From Aquarana catesbeiana (taxonomy: Eukaryota; Chordata; Amphibia; Anura; Ranidae): 64,000 bases of DNA. Each line of letters opens with the position of its first letter. Within the stretch, counting starts at the first letter, position 1. The DNA lies in assembly GCF_042186555.1 (NCBI RefSeq), contig NC_133333.1:64529909-64593908 (forward strand), read 5' to 3'. Under the pieces are notes generated by a model. The model had not been told where the DNA came from. It worked only from the letters and a program-made list of their open reading frames with translations, and did no database searches. The position numbers and the translations under genes were made by a program. Of the stretch, positions 30,016-42,115 are shown one piece after another.

Positions 30016-32873
30016 AGCTGATCAGAGACCAGAGTGGCTCCAAACATCTCTATGGCCTAAGAAACCGGAAGCTACGAGCATTTTATGACTTAGATTTCGC
30101 CGGATGTAAATAGCGCCATTGGGAAATTGGGGAAGCATTTTATCACACCGATCTTGGTGTGGTCAGATGCTTTGAGGGCAGAGGAGAGATCTAGGGACTA
30201 ATAGACCCCAATTTTTTCAAAAAAGAGTACCTGTCACTACCTATTGCTATCATAGGGGATATTTACATTCCCCGAGATGACAATAAAAATGATTAAAAAA
30301 AAAAAAATGAAAGGAACAGTTTAAAAATAAGATAAAAAAGCAAAAAAATAATAAAGAAAAAAAAAAAAGCACCCCTGTCGCCCCCTGCACTTGCGCTAAG
30401 GCGAACGCAAGCGGCGGTCTGTCGTCAAATGTAAACAGCAATTGCACCATGCATGTGAGGTATCACCGCGAAGGTCAGAACGAGGGCAGTAATTTTTGCA
30501 GTAGACCTCCTCTGTAAATCTAAAGTGGTAACCTGTAAAGGCTTTTAAAGGCTTTTAAAAATGTATTTATTTTGTTGCCACTGCACGTTTGTGCGCAATT
30601 GTAAAGCATGTCATGTTTGGTATCCATGTACTCGGCCTAAGATCATCTTTTTTATTTCATCAAACATTTGGGCAATATAGTGTGTTTTAGTGCATTAAAA
30701 TTTAAAAAAGTGTGTTTTCCCCCAAAAAATGCGTTTGAAAAAATCGCTGCGCAAATAATGTGTGAAAAAAAAAAAATGAAACACCCACCATTTTAATCTG
30801 TAGGGCATTTGCTTTAAAAAAAATATATAATGTTTGGGGGTTCAAAGTAATTTTCTTGCAAAAAAAAAAAAACTTTTTCATGTAAACAAAAAGTGTCAGG
30901 AAGGGCTTTGTCTTCAAGTGGTTAGAAGAGTGGGTGATGTGCGACATAAGCTTCTAAATGTTGTGCATAAAATGCCAGGACAGTTCAAAACCCCCCCAAA
31001 TGACCCCATTTTGGAAAGTAGACACCTCAAGCTATTTGCTGAGAGGCATGTCGAGTCCATGGAATATTTTATATTGCGACACAAGTTGCGGGAAAGAGAC
31101 AAATTTTTTTTTTTTTTTTGCACAAAGTTGTCACTAAATGATATATTGCTCAAACATGCCATGGGAATATGTGAAATTACACCCCAAAATACATTTTGCT
31201 GCTTCTCCTGAGTACGGGAATACCACATGTGTGAGACTTTTTGGGAGCCTAGCCGCGTACGGGACCCCGAAAACCAAGCACCGCCTTCAGGCTTTCTAAG
31301 GGCGTGAATTTTTGATTTCACTCTTCACTGCCTATCACAGTTTCGGAGGCCATGGAATGCCCAGGTGGCACAAAACCCCCCCAAATGACCCCATTTTGGA
31401 AAGTAGACACCCAAAGCTATTTGCTGAGAGGTATAGTGAGTATTTTGCAGACCTCACTTTTTGTCACAAAGTTTTGAAAATTGAAAAAAGAAAAAAAAAA
31501 TGTTTTTTCTTGTCTTTCTTCATTTTCAAAAACAAATGAAAGCTGCAAAATACTCACCATGCCTCTCAGCAAATAGCTTGGGGTGTCTACTTTCCAAAAT
31601 GGGGTCATTTGGGGTGGTTTTGTGCCACCTGGGCATTCCATGGCCTCCGAAACTGTGATAGGCAGTGAAGAGTGAAATCTAAAATTTACGCCCTTAGAAA
31701 TCCTGAAGGCGGTGATTGGTTTTCGGGGCCCCGTACGCGGCTAGGCTCCTAAAAAGTCCCACACATGTGGTATCCCCATACTCAGGAGAAGCAGCTAAAT
31801 GTATTTTGGGGTTCAATACCACATATGCCCATGGCCTGTGTGAGCAATATATCATTTAGTGACAACTTTGTGCAAAAAAAAAAAAAAAAAAATGTGTCAC
31901 TTTCCCGCAACTTGTGTCAAAATATAAAATATTCCATGGACTCAATATGCCTCTCAGCAAATAGCTTGGGGTGTCTACTTTCCAAAATGGGGTCATTTGG
32001 GGGGGTTTTGTGCCACCTGGGCATTCCATGGCCTCCGAAACTGTGATAGGCAGTGAAGAGTGAAATCAAAAATTTACACCCTTAGAAATCCTGAAGGCGG
32101 TGATTGGTTTTCGGGGCCCCGTGCGCGGCTAGGCTCCCAAAAAGTCCCACACATGTGGTATCCCTGTACTCAGGAGAAGCAGCTGGATGTATTTTGGGGT
32201 GCAATTCCACATAGGCCCATGGCCTGTGTGAGCAATATATCATTTAGTGACAACTTTTTGTAAATTTATTTTTTTTTTTTTTTGTCATTATTCAATCACT
32301 TGGGACAAAAAAAATAAATATTCAATGGGTTCAACATGCCTCTCAGCAATTTCCTTGGGGTGCCTACTTTCCAATATGGGGTCATTTGGGGGGGGGTTTG
32401 TACTGCCCTGTCATTTTAGCACCTCAAGAAATGACATAGGCAGTCATAAACTAAAAGCTGTGTAAATTCCAGAAAATGTACCCTAGTTTGTAGACGCTAT
32501 AACTTTTGCGCAAACCAATAAATATACGCTTATTGACATTTTTTTTACCAAAGACATGTGGCCGATTACATTTTGGCCTAAATGTATGACTAAAATTGAG
32601 CTTATTGGATTTTTTTATAACAAAAAAGTAGAAAATATCATTTTTTTTCAAAATTTTCTGTCTTTTTCCGTTTATAGCGCAAAAAATAAACACCGCAGAG
32701 GTGATCAAATACCATAAAAAGAAAGCTCTATTTGTGGGAAGAAAAGGACACAAATTTCGTTTGGGTACAGCATTGCATGACCGCGCAATTAGCAGTTAAA
32801 GCGACGCAGTGCCAAATTGGAAAAAGACCTCTGGTCCTTAGGCAGCATAATGGTCCGGGGCTCAAGTGGTTAA
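30016..32873. repeat. Long direct repeat of piggyBac copy A (1-2478)
   Basis: Collinear with 1-2478 at high identity by eye. It is about 380 bp longer because the unit around GGTGATTGGTTTTCGGGGCC, single at 1700 in copy A, occurs twice at about 31710 and 32100. Subterminal blocks GACCCCATTTTGGAAAGTAG occur near 31003 and 31387 forward and near 31600, 31985 and 32370 inverted. Confidence 0.88.
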
Positions 32874-32895
32874 AGAGTAAGGGTCCCCACACTGT

Positions 32896-33110
32896 AAACG
32901 GGAAGACACTGTATGAGAAAAGAAGGATGCTGCACACCCCAATAAATGTCAAAATAATTCTCCCCCGTGTGGGGTTTTTTGGCAGTAAAGGGGTAGAAAA
33001 AATACTACATGTGATTTGAGATTACTTTGATTTTTTATTGATGACATAATATCAAAAAATTGACACTGATGGTTAAAATATGAGCTGTGGTACAGGAGAT
33101 ATAAAAGCAA
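32896..33110. other. Short unexplained stretch between two LINE fragments
   Basis: No coding or terminal-repeat signal. It is flanked by a perfect 12-bp direct repeat AAGACACTGTAT (32903-32914 and 33109-33120), which could be a target duplication or part of a LINE junction. Confidence 0.4.
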
Positions 33111-34665
33111 GACACTGTATAGCTTGGTGTCATCTGCAAAGATTGAAATTGTACTTTTAATCCCAGACCCTATATCATTTATAAAGGTATTAAAAGTAAG
33201 GGTCCCAGCACTGAACCTTGGGGTACACCACTGATAACCCTAGACCATTCAGAGTAAGAACCATTAGCCCCTTCCCGACCGGCACGGCTGGGCAAATGGA
33301 ATTACAGGTACGTCCATTTGAATTTCCCGCCGTGCCATTGCGTGCGCGCCCGCTGGTGGCGCGCGCACACTCACGCCGGGAGCTCTGTGAGTCGGGTCGC
33401 GGGTCCCGCAGACTCGATCGCCACGGTGATACCCGCGATCGCCTCATGGAGAGGACGAACGGGGAGATGCTGATGTAAACAGCATCTCCCCGTTCTGCCT
33501 AGTGACAAGTGTTACTGATCTCTGCTCCCTGTCATCGGGAGCAGTGATCAGAGTAGTGACACAGCTACAGTTAGAAATCACTCCCTAGTAATGACTTAAC
33601 CCCTCCCTGCCCCCTAGTGGTTAACCCCTTCACTGCCAGTGTCATTTATACAGGAATCAATGCATTTTTATAGCACTGATTGCTGTATAAATGACAATGG
33701 TCCCAAAAATGTGTCAAAAATGTCAGAAATGTCCGCCATAACGTCACAGTCACAATAAATATCGCTGATCGCCGCCATTACTCGTAAAAAAATAATTATT
33801 AGTAAAAATGCCATAAAACTATCCCCTATTTTGTAAATGCTATAACTTTTGCGCAAACCAATCAATAAACACTTATTGCGATTTTTTTTTTTACCAAAAA
33901 TATGTAGAAGAATAGGTCTCGGACTAAACTGAGGAAAAAAAAATGTTTTTTTTTATATTTTTGGGGATATTTTTTATAGCAAAATGTAAAAAATAATGCG
34001 TTTTTTTCAAAATTGTCGCTCTTATTTTGTTTATAGCGCAAAAAATAAAAATCGCAGAGGTGATCAAATACCACCAAAAGAAAGCTCTATTTGTGGGGAA
34101 AAAAAGGACATCAATTTTGTTTGGGTGCAACGTCACACGACCACGCATATGTCAGTTAAAGCAGCGCAGTGCCGAATCGCACAAAGTGCTCTGGTCAGGA
34201 AGGGGGTAAATTCTTCCGGGGCTGAAGTGGTTAACCACTACTCTCTGAATTCTGTCTTTTAGCCAGTTTTCTATCCATTTACAAACTGATATTTCCAAGC
34301 CTGTAGACTTTACCTTACACATGAGCCGTGTGTGCAGAACTGTATTGACCGCTTTTGCAAAATCCAAGTATACCACATCCACAGCCACCCCTCTATCCAA
34401 GGTTTTACTTACCTCTTCATAAAAAGAAATCAGGTATGTCTGACAACTTCTGTCTTTCATGAATCCATGCTGTCTGTTGCTTAAAATGTTTTTTTTCCAG
34501 CAAGAACTCATCTATGTGGTCTTTTATTAAATGCTCCAGTATCTTCCTGACTATAGAAGTTAAACTAACAGGTCTATAGTTACTTGGTAAAGACTTTGAT
34601 CCCTTTTTAAATATAGGCACCACGTTCACAGAACATGGCACAGAACCCCGATCACCTGACTCCAC
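33111..34665 (-). pseudogene. Second CR1-like LINE fragment, N-terminal half of the reverse transcriptase, split by a piggyBac MITE
   Basis: On the minus strand 34665-34235 encodes IFKKGSKSLPSNYRPVSLTS, QHGFMKDRSCQTYLISFYEE, VYLDFAKAVNTVLHTRL and WLKDRIQRVVVN, all RT blocks in the correct order. There is a frame change between 34511 and 34417. The piece 33111-33263 continues with the region overlapping the RT fragment at 27000-27085. The catalytic FDT/FDK position reads FAKAVNTV, so a key Asp has been replaced by Asn. It is dead. Confidence 0.82.
33264..34234. mobile_element. piggyBac MITE, 0.97 kb
   Basis: The right end GGGGCTGAAGTGGTTAA is at 34231-34234. The left end starts TTAGCCCCTTCCCGACC at 33264 with the TTAA duplicate changed to TTAG. 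Removing the element reconnects LINE sequence on both sides. It shares subterminal sequence (TATAACTTTTGCGCAAACCA) with copies A and B but carries no coding frame. Confidence 0.82.
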
Positions 34666-34862
34666 TCAAATAAATAGACTCTCCCAGCAGGCCAAGGGAC
34701 CAAAGAAAATCCCTGCCCATTGGCTGAGACACCCTATCCATTCTTATCTAATGTCACTAGAAGAGTGCCACCTAGTGACAAAAGAGAAAGGGTGCAACAA
34801 GTCCAGATTTAGAGAGGAATCATTTGATCTCCTAACAATTGGCCAAGACAACTATCGCCTGG
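34666..34862. other. No gene recognised between LINE fragment and L1
   Basis: A unique-looking 200-bp stretch without long frames or repeats. Confidence 0.5.
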
Positions 34863-35038
34863 CCACTAAATGTTTCTATTATTTATTTTATTTTATCAAA
34901 GCACATCTCAGTATACAAAAAAATTATAAAACAAACTGCATTTACATCTGAGCGATACATTATACCCACACACACACCCCCCCCAACCTCTCGCTTTAGA
35001 ATGTTCTATTTATTTTCATCCTTATCCACTTGTTCCCT

Positions 35039-36450
35039 CTAATCTCCGCAGGTTATTACCTCGACATACCTCCACGTCTTTTTGAACTCCTTCCAACATT
35101 CCCATTTGTCCATCAACCCCTCTCTTTCTTCCTCCCCACTAAATCTCAGGCTCTCCATCTTGTATGTTTCTTCTATAGTATAAACCCAATCCCAAATTTT
35201 GGGGCTTCCTTCATCCTGCCATTTTTTTGGTATAAGGCTTTTCGCCGCGTTCAACAAGTGGGGGATTATTGATTCTCTATATTGTTTTACTGAATCCTCT
35301 ACTCCATGGAATAGACATATCCATGGTTTTTCAGGTACTACTTTTCTAGTGATTTCCGTTATTAGTTGTAAGATCTCTTTCCAATATATTTTGATTTTGG
35401 GACAATCCCACCACAGGTGGGCCATCGTTCCTACTACCTTACAATCTCACCAACACTCTTGGGATTTCTTTGGTTGATATTTGCTTAGTTTATCTGGGGT
35501 TGCATACCACCTTGTCAGGCCTTATAGTTCGTTTCAGCTGCCTTAATGTCTACAGCGGATCTATGTGTTAATTTAAAAATCTTCCCTATATTGTGTTTAT
35601 ATTCGTGTGACCCCAATTCTTTTTCCCATTTTTTTAAGAATGGCGGTACCTCCGGTTCTTCAATTACAAGTAATAATTTATCTAGCCGACAAATATTGTT
35701 CTTTGTATTTACAGCTATTCTTAACCGCTCAATCGGCATTAATTCGTCACCTGTTCTTATTGGTTGGGGCAAGTTCTCTACAAAGTGCTTCAACTGGAGG
35801 TGACGCCATTCATTTATCACCATTAAGTCCGTGCTTTGTTGTAGCTCTTGCAGTGTGCTTATTTTCCCCTTTTTAATTGTATCTCTTAATTGTGCTTTGT
35901 CTCTTATTATCCAGTTCCCTCCTATTATCCTTTTCCCCGGTGTAAAATAATCACTGTCTTTCAAAAAAATTAAAGGTGAATTATATTTCCATATACTTTG
36001 TTTATGATTCCAATCCCATATTTTAAGTGCGTTTCATTTCATCTCGTGCGTGTTGTCTCCCAATGCCCTATATTGTGAGGGGTTCCATATTATATTACTT
36101 AATCGTGCTCCACACATATCATTCTCTATTTTGACCCACCGTTTTTCACTTTTCTCCCTTGCCCACTCCACCACTCGTGTTAGCACCACTGCGTGATAAT
36201 ATTTTTTAACATCGGGGACCGCTAGGCCTCCTTGTTTTTTCCCATGTCTTAATATGGAGAATGAGATTCTAGGTTTTTTGTTTTGCCATATAAATTTCAT
36301 TATTATATTTTTTAATACTTTAAAATAATGATGCGGTAGTGATTTTGGCAGCATTTGGAACTTGTATGTAATCTTACGTAGTATTACCATCTTAACTGTG
36401 TTGATTTGCCCTATCCAGGAAAGGGGTCTTGTTGATATTTTTTTTTTCAT
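35039..36450 (-). pseudogene. L1 ORF2, post-RT and C-terminal region
   Basis: Three frames in order: 36450-36034 (LSWIGQINTVKMVILRKITY, FIWQNKKPRI, GGLAVPDVKKYY), 35964-35515 (EKELGSHEYKHNIGKIFKLT) and 35425-35039 (MAHLWWDCPKIKIYWKEI). The last holds the His and Cys of the terminal zinc-knuckle region. These are the blocks found downstream of the RT in the intact ORF at 43686, in the same order. Confidence 0.82.
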
Positions 36451-36535
36451 GTTTTATTTCATCTAATAGGGGGATATAATTTACTCTATATATTTTCCCC
36501 AGAGATGTTGCCAACTTTACTCCTAGGTATTTTAA

Positions 36536-37430
36536 TTACTCCTTCCTCCACAGGAATTGGAATTCCATTTGCAGACTCTGTTCTTCCTTTTTACTTATGT
36601 TTATATTTAGAATCTCCGATTTATTTAGGTTTATTTTAAAATTAGATAGTTCTCCATACTGTTTTAGTGTTTTTAATAGGTTAGGCATTGTTATCCTGGG
36701 ATTTGATATATAGAACAACACATCGTTGGCAAATGCTGCCAATTTGTGTTCTTCGTCCCCTATCCTAATACCGCCTATATCTGGGTTGCACCGAATTGTT
36801 GCAAGGAGAGGTTTCAGTGACAACACGAAAAGTAAAGGGGGCACCCCTGTCTCGTTTCATTTTTCATTTCAAAGGAGGGGGACAATGCCCCATTAATTTT
36901 TATGACTGCGGTCGGTTGTTTATATAGTACTTTGATCCACTGGATCATTCTTGGGCCTACCCTGTTGAAAGCTTTTCCAGCATCTATCGACAGGAATAGA
37001 CCTGGGGATCCACCATTTTTTATTTTTTGGAGGAGGAGCAACGTTCTCACTCCGTTGTCTCTCCCCTCCCTCCCTGAGATAAACCCGACCTGATCAGGAT
37101 GTACTAGATCTTTCATCGGGTCTTTCATTCTTGTTGATAGAACTTTTGCATATAATTTCCTATTGGCATTTAGCAGGGCCTATACTTTGAACAGAGCGTT
37201 TCGTCTTTCCCTTTCTTCAAAATGACTGTTATTGAGGCTGACAGGGCCTCTCTACTCATCTCGTATTCTACACCCAGTCCGTTCATATATTGGCATAGCC
37301 TTGGTACTAAGATTTCTTTGTACTTTTTTAGGTAAAAAGTCGTGAACCCGTCGGGCCCAGGGCTCTTTCCCGGAGCAGATTCTTGTAGTGCTTTATTAAT
37401 TTCCTCCTCTGTTATGGGTTTTTCTAACAT
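36536..37430 (-). pseudogene. L1 ORF2, reverse transcriptase domain with a mutated active site
   Basis: 37430-37170 carries SAPGKSPGPDGFTTFYLKKY. 37128-36814 carries HPDQVGFISGREGRDN and FLSIDAGKAFNRVG, then NETRQGCPL. 36844-36536 carries FANDVLFYI where an active L1 has F/YADD. Here one catalytic Asp has become Asn, and the first catalytic Asp block also reads DAGKAFN rather than DAEKAFD. Together with the frameshifts this element cannot reverse transcribe. Confidence 0.85.
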
Positions 37431-38085
37431 GGCCCTATCACTTTCGGATATTTGGGGTGGCCCGGCTCTATCTAGAAACTTTTATTTTTCCTATTTTGTC
37501 TATATCCTGTTGCCCCTTTACTGAATACAATGCCCCATAGTAGCTCTTGAACACTTTCGCTATTTCCTTTGTCTTGTATACCATTTCCCTGTGTTTATAT
37601 TGAATTTTTTCTATATAATTTATTGATTTTTTCTTTTTTTAGCATCCTAGCTAGGTGTTTAATTGCTTTATTTTCCCATTGATATCTTTCTTTTGAAATT
37701 CTATTAAATGTCCTTTTCATTTCTTGTTCCATGAGGTCCTTTAGTTAATCTCTCTTTATTACTAATGAGTGGAATATCTTCTGATGTAGTCCTTTATGTT
37801 TTTTATGACCTTGTTCTAATCTGTATATTTCATCTATTAATAGCTTCATATTTTTTGTTCTTTCTTTTTTTTTCCCCGCCCCTATAGCAATGAGGATACC
37901 CCTAATATAGGCTTTATGAGCCTCCCATAGGGTAGCATATGATATGTGTTTTGTATCATTGATTAGGAAGTAGTGTTCTATCTCCTTTTAAACTATTTCT
38001 GCATCTTTCTTATCCTGTTTTAATGTTTCATTTAGTCGCCAAGCATAAGGGGGTCTTTGTATTACTGTTACTCTCATTTTCTTTG

Positions 38086-38749
38086 TCACTGAGGTTGGTC
38101 AGATAGCGTAGATATTTCTATATTTGTTTCAGTTACCAACTGCAATGCTTTATGATCTACCATTATATAATCGATTCTAGAGTACGTCCCGTTTACAGGG
38201 GAGTAGAACATGTAGTCTTGTGTTTTAGGGTGCATGATCTTCCACACGTCCAACATTTGGTATTGGTACATTTTCTGCTTAATCATTTTTAGCAATACAT
38301 TTTTAGTCCAATCTAGGTTCCATACAAAAATTCAAATCTCCAGTCATTATCACGTTTCCTTTCTTAAAATCCATTACCTTCCCCGTAACCTCTTTCAGAT
38401 ATTTTATTGGGTTCCTATTGGGGGAATAGATGTTTGCCAATGTAAATTCCATTTCACCTAAGCAGCCCTTCAAAAAGAGGTATCTACCTTCGGGGTCAGT
38501 CATCCTTTCCTCCAATTTGAACCGCACCCCAGTGGCAAATCCAATTGCCACCCCTCTAGCTCTCTTTGTTGTTGAGTCAGCATAATACCATATCGGGAAG
38601 TCTTTGGAAAATAATTTGTGTCCTGTGAGAGATGGGTCTTCTGCAGGAACACCATAACCATAACGTTTTAGCTCTTTCAGAATTTTATGTCTCTTAGTCG
38701 GCGTATTCAGTCCACGAACGTTGTATGTCAAAAACTTAATTGTTGTCAA
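38086..38749 (-). pseudogene. L1 ORF2, endonuclease domain
   Basis: 38749-38303 encodes FLTYNVRGLNTPTKR at the start of the AP-type endonuclease and later ANIYSPN and MTGDLNFCMEPRLD. 38295-38086 continues with SRIDYIMVDHKAL and ISTLSDQ, the last conserved blocks. Around 38650 the frame shifts, so the catalytic Glu segment is out of frame and would read Lys. The 5' limit of ORF2 is taken as the ATG at 38749. Confidence 0.85.
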
Positions 38750-39308
38750 GTACTAGTGGTTACCATACTTTCTTGAGAGGTACCTCTGCCCCCCCTTCCC
38801 TTCCACCCTCCCCACCCCGCCCCTTTCCCCCTCCTCCCTCCTCCCCTCACCCCCCCACATCCTTCACTCCCTCCCATCTCCCCTTCCTCTCACCCCCACC
38901 CCCCCGGCCCTATTCCGGCCCCAGAATCACAGGTGGAGTCCCTCTCCATTTTCTTCCTGAGAGTCTCTCCAATCGTGGGGTGAGACTCTGACCACCCCCC
39001 CTCCGCCTCCCCCCCGAAATAGAGGGGGGTGTGGCTGGGAGCACCCCCACCACCCAGAGACCCCAGGCCTCAATCGCTTCCTCGCCCCTCCCTCCCCCTC
39101 CCCTCCATACTCCGTCCCCCCCACTCAAATCACTCTATTGGAGGTTTCCCTCTATGCATTTTTTGCCATATTTCTTCTTCTATCTGGGTTGGAGTCACTA
39201 TTTCATTCCATCCTGGGATATCCGGAACTTGTAAATCAAGATTGTTACATAATTCTAAAAGCTCTTCTGGGTCTCTCAGTCATATTGATCTTTCATCCTT
39301 TTGGCCAA

Positions 39309-40203
39309 TTAAACATGCCGGAAAACCCCAGCTGTATTTAATATCTTTGTGCGCAATTGCTCCAAAAGGGGTTTAAGGCATCTTCGTCTAGCGAGCGTTT
39401 CTGGAGCCAAGTCTGTAAAAATTTGGAGGTCTGTTCCTTCATATTTTAATAGTGGTCTTCCTCTCATTTTCCCCCATATATGTGCTTTTTCTTCGTATAG
39501 TTGGAATCTTACAATGAAATCTCTGAGTAGATCTGCTGATATGTTTTGGGGTCTTCTAACCCTATGGACTCTATTCCTAGACACTCCTCGGATGTTTTAT
39601 CTAATACAGGGTTGAATATTTTATTCATAATTTTTCTTAAGTCTTCTCCTTTTTCTACTGGTAACGTGCGGATCCTTAAATTCTGTCTTCTTGATTCTTC
39701 TGGTCTTCTATTTTATACAGCATCCTCCTCTGTTCCCGTTGCATGTCTTTAACTTATTCTTTTAATTTTATAATTTCTTGAGCTTGTTTATTCGTTTTTT
39801 CTTCTGTTTCCTCTACCCCAGTCAGTCAGTAACTGGCCTAGGTCAGTCCATAATGCGTTCATTTCTGTTTTTATGAAATCTACCAATCTCAGGAACATAT
39901 CCACCATTTCCAGTTTTGTTGGATACTGAGCCCCTGTGCCTTGCTCCTCCATTTTACTTATATCAAATTCACTTTCTGTGCTATGCTTATATCTTCTTTA
40001 GGTTCGTCTAATAAATCTCCTTTTATTTTCCCAGGGGCTTTTTTCTTGTCTTTGTTCCCTTGTTTTTGTTTCTCTGGCCCAAGTTTATCTGGGCCTGGGC
40101 TCTTTGGGCTCCCTTCCTTTGTCAAATATTTTTTGATCGTACTTTTATTTGCATTATCGTTCAGGGTTTTTGGTTCATTATTTTTTATGGTTCTACCGCA
40201 CAT
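39309..40203 (-). pseudogene. L1 ORF1 remnant
   Basis: 40203-39958 encodes a basic, Lys/Pro-rich N-terminus (KSPGPDKLGPEKQKQGNKDK). Between 39940 and 39600 a coiled-coil-like region is visible in broken frames. 39584-39309 encodes RPQNISADLLRDFIVRFQLY and LAPETLARRRCLKPLLEQLR, matching the RNA-binding C-terminal part of L1 ORF1 proteins. Several stops and frame changes divide it. Confidence 0.75.
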
Positions 40204-41618
40204 GATGATTTTTAAGAATCTCTGTTTCCTCTGCCGCCCAGGTCGCTACCGAGTATTCTACTAATGGCTAGTTCACAGTACGGTCTCTTACTATATTCCT
40301 TTAAGCCTCCATACTGGTTTGCTGTTAAAAAGGGTTTTATGGGTGACTCCACCCGTAGTCAGCAGCGATTTACTTATTAGTCCGTACACCTTTTAGGGTT
40401 AATCATGCGCCAGTTTATATATCTTTTCAGTCGCTCACCATAACTCTTCCACTACGCCCATGTATAAGTGAATCAAAGCCTAGGCCTTTATTCTCTTTTC
40501 AGTTTTAAATCTATATACAACTTTCACAATGTATTCTTATCCAGCAGCCTATTTTTGGGGAAAATTTCTTCGATTCCAGAAGTTTACAAAAGGGAAAAAA
40601 AAAAAAGGGAAAACTATTGACAGTCCCACGCCTATGTACCTCATATAAGACAGTTCACATACCACTTTTCTCTTTCTTTTCCTTTCCCTTGAAAGCAACT
40701 CCCCAGGAAATTTTAGGCAGGTTTTATAAGTCCAGTTATGTACTGAAAAACGATCTTATAGCCTCAGAGCCAGTTCATATACTTTTTTTTTCAGGGTTCT
40801 TTCCCGTCCCAGACCAAAGCAGCATAATATCTTCACATCATAGAGCAATTCATGAAACAGTTCATTTAAATTATTTACTTTCAGTGCAGGGCAGATATAT
40901 GTAATCCTCACCCCTTTTCTTCTTGCTTGCTTACTCCTTTCACCAGGTTTGCCTCTTACTGCATAGCTGCCTCTTAGCGAACAATTTCTTCTAGCAGGAG
41001 AGAGTGAGTTCAGTTATAATATGAGGTGGGGAGCGATATGGGGCTACACAGCAAGCAGACCATCTGAGGCTATAGATGGGCACAGCATACTTGTACTCTG
41101 GGGGCTGGTGCTGCAATTTCCTCCAGTAATTGCTAACTCTTCACCTCCGTCACCTTCTCTCCCCCTCGTCCCTCCGTTTTAGAAATATCAGCTCCCCGGA
41201 GTCCATCCTCCCCTCTTCACCCTCTCACCTTTTTGGCTTTTGGCTCGGTTCTCTCACAATCGGCAGACCGCACGTCAATCACAGAGAGATAAGGGTTATC
41301 AGAGGGAACTTTATCTGACTCCTACTGCTTGCTGTGCTCAGTCCGTCCGTGCCTCCGATGGTCTCCACAGATTACATCCAGGCTGGAGCAGAGAGAGGTA
41401 CGGGATCAGCACGGTTGCAGGGTCCGAGCTGCCTAGAAAATCCCCCTGGGGGACAGCCTCCTTTTTTGACAGGGTCCGAGGGTCATCTTGCCTAGGGTAT
41501 CGCAGCCTTTCACGCTGCGTGTCTCTTTCTAGGTCTCGGGCAGGCTTCCATGCTCACGGGCCCCTCCCCCAGCTCAGGAGCATCATATCCTCGTCGACTT
41601 CCTCCCTGACCACTAAAT

Positions 41619-42115
41619 TTGATAGCAACCCTGCCTAAACATCAGGGTGCTACACATCAAATGGACCATAACGCACGCCCACTGGTGTGAATGGACCCCA
41701 AGTGCTAGCAGCTCAAAGACAGTTCAAAGACAACGTTTCCTCCTTCCCAATGAATTGATGATCTTTATAGCGAATGTAAGGTAGGCCAGACATTACTCTT
41801 TTTTTTTTTTTTTTCATTCAACCAGCGTGTTGAAAGATCCAATTCCCCCATCCACACAATCACTGCTGCTGTGCTTTTATAGAGCCTTCCCTGCCATCAG
41901 AATACAATGATCAGTGCTGCTAGCTATAGCTGGCAGCACTGGTCATTTGGGAAGACGATTTGGTTACACACAAGAAAATCGATAGATCAACTTGTGTACA
42001 GCAAGATAGCCTGTACATGAAGCAAGGTTTGCCCAGTCCCTGCTGAATTGGCCAAACTTCAATCCATGTACGGCTGGCTTTAACAAAACTTCCTGCCCCC
42101 CCCACCATAGCTATA
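41619..42115. other. No gene recognised between L1 and Tc1
   Basis: I see no coding frame, tandem repeat or element terminus apart from a short T-run near 41800. The final bases (ACCATAGCTA) recur on the right side of the Tc1 element at 55920. Confidence 0.5.

Larger units (their letters stand above)
27082..32873 (+). mobile_element. Internally deleted piggyBac element, copy B (complete ends)
   Basis: TTAA at 27082-27085 and 32870-32873 bound the element. Its ends are TTAACCACTTAAGG and CTCAAGTGGTTAA. The LINE reading is restored if it is removed. Plus-strand remnants of a transposase gene (29022-29409) have lost the catalytic core. A three-unit 360-bp tandem array precedes them. From 30016 on it is collinear with copy A but carries an extra subterminal unit of about 385 bp. 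At 5.8 kb it is unusually long for a non-autonomous piggyBac. Confidence 0.9.
25084..32895 (-). mobile_element. CR1-like LINE fragment (minus strand) holding a solo LTR, a SINE and piggyBac copy B
   Basis: The 3' end on the minus strand is the tandem tail at 25084-25105 (complement of GGTTACATAGTTACATAG). Coding pieces follow: the C-terminal RT-associated domain at 25849-26382 and the RT catalytic block at 26865-27089. Sequence resumes after piggyBac copy B at 32874 (AGAGTAAGGGTCCC) and loses homology near 32895, the 5' truncation point. Three later insertions split it: solo LTR 25129-25642, SINE 26372-26728 and piggyBac 27082-32873. CR1/Rex1-type LINEs end in short tandem repeats rather than poly(A), as here. 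Confidence 0.8.
34872..41609 (-). mobile_element. Near full-length L1 (Tx1-like) retrotransposon, inactive
   Basis: The element reads 5' to 3' from 41609 to 34872 and is bounded by a 9-bp repeat CCACTAAAT (34863-34871 and 41610-41618). A GC-rich 5' region of about 1.3 kb precedes ORF1 (40203-39309). A C/T-rich spacer (38760-39120) separates ORF1 from ORF2 (38749-35039). The 3' end is AT-rich with no long poly(A), suggesting a decayed tail. ORF2 is split by many frameshifts and stops. The length, 6.7 kb, fits a full-length vertebrate L1. Confidence 0.85.

Noticed and set aside
38740..39376. Proline/serine-rich frames on the plus strand
   Set aside because: They come from the C/T-rich spacer between L1 ORF1 and ORF2, whose coding strand is minus.
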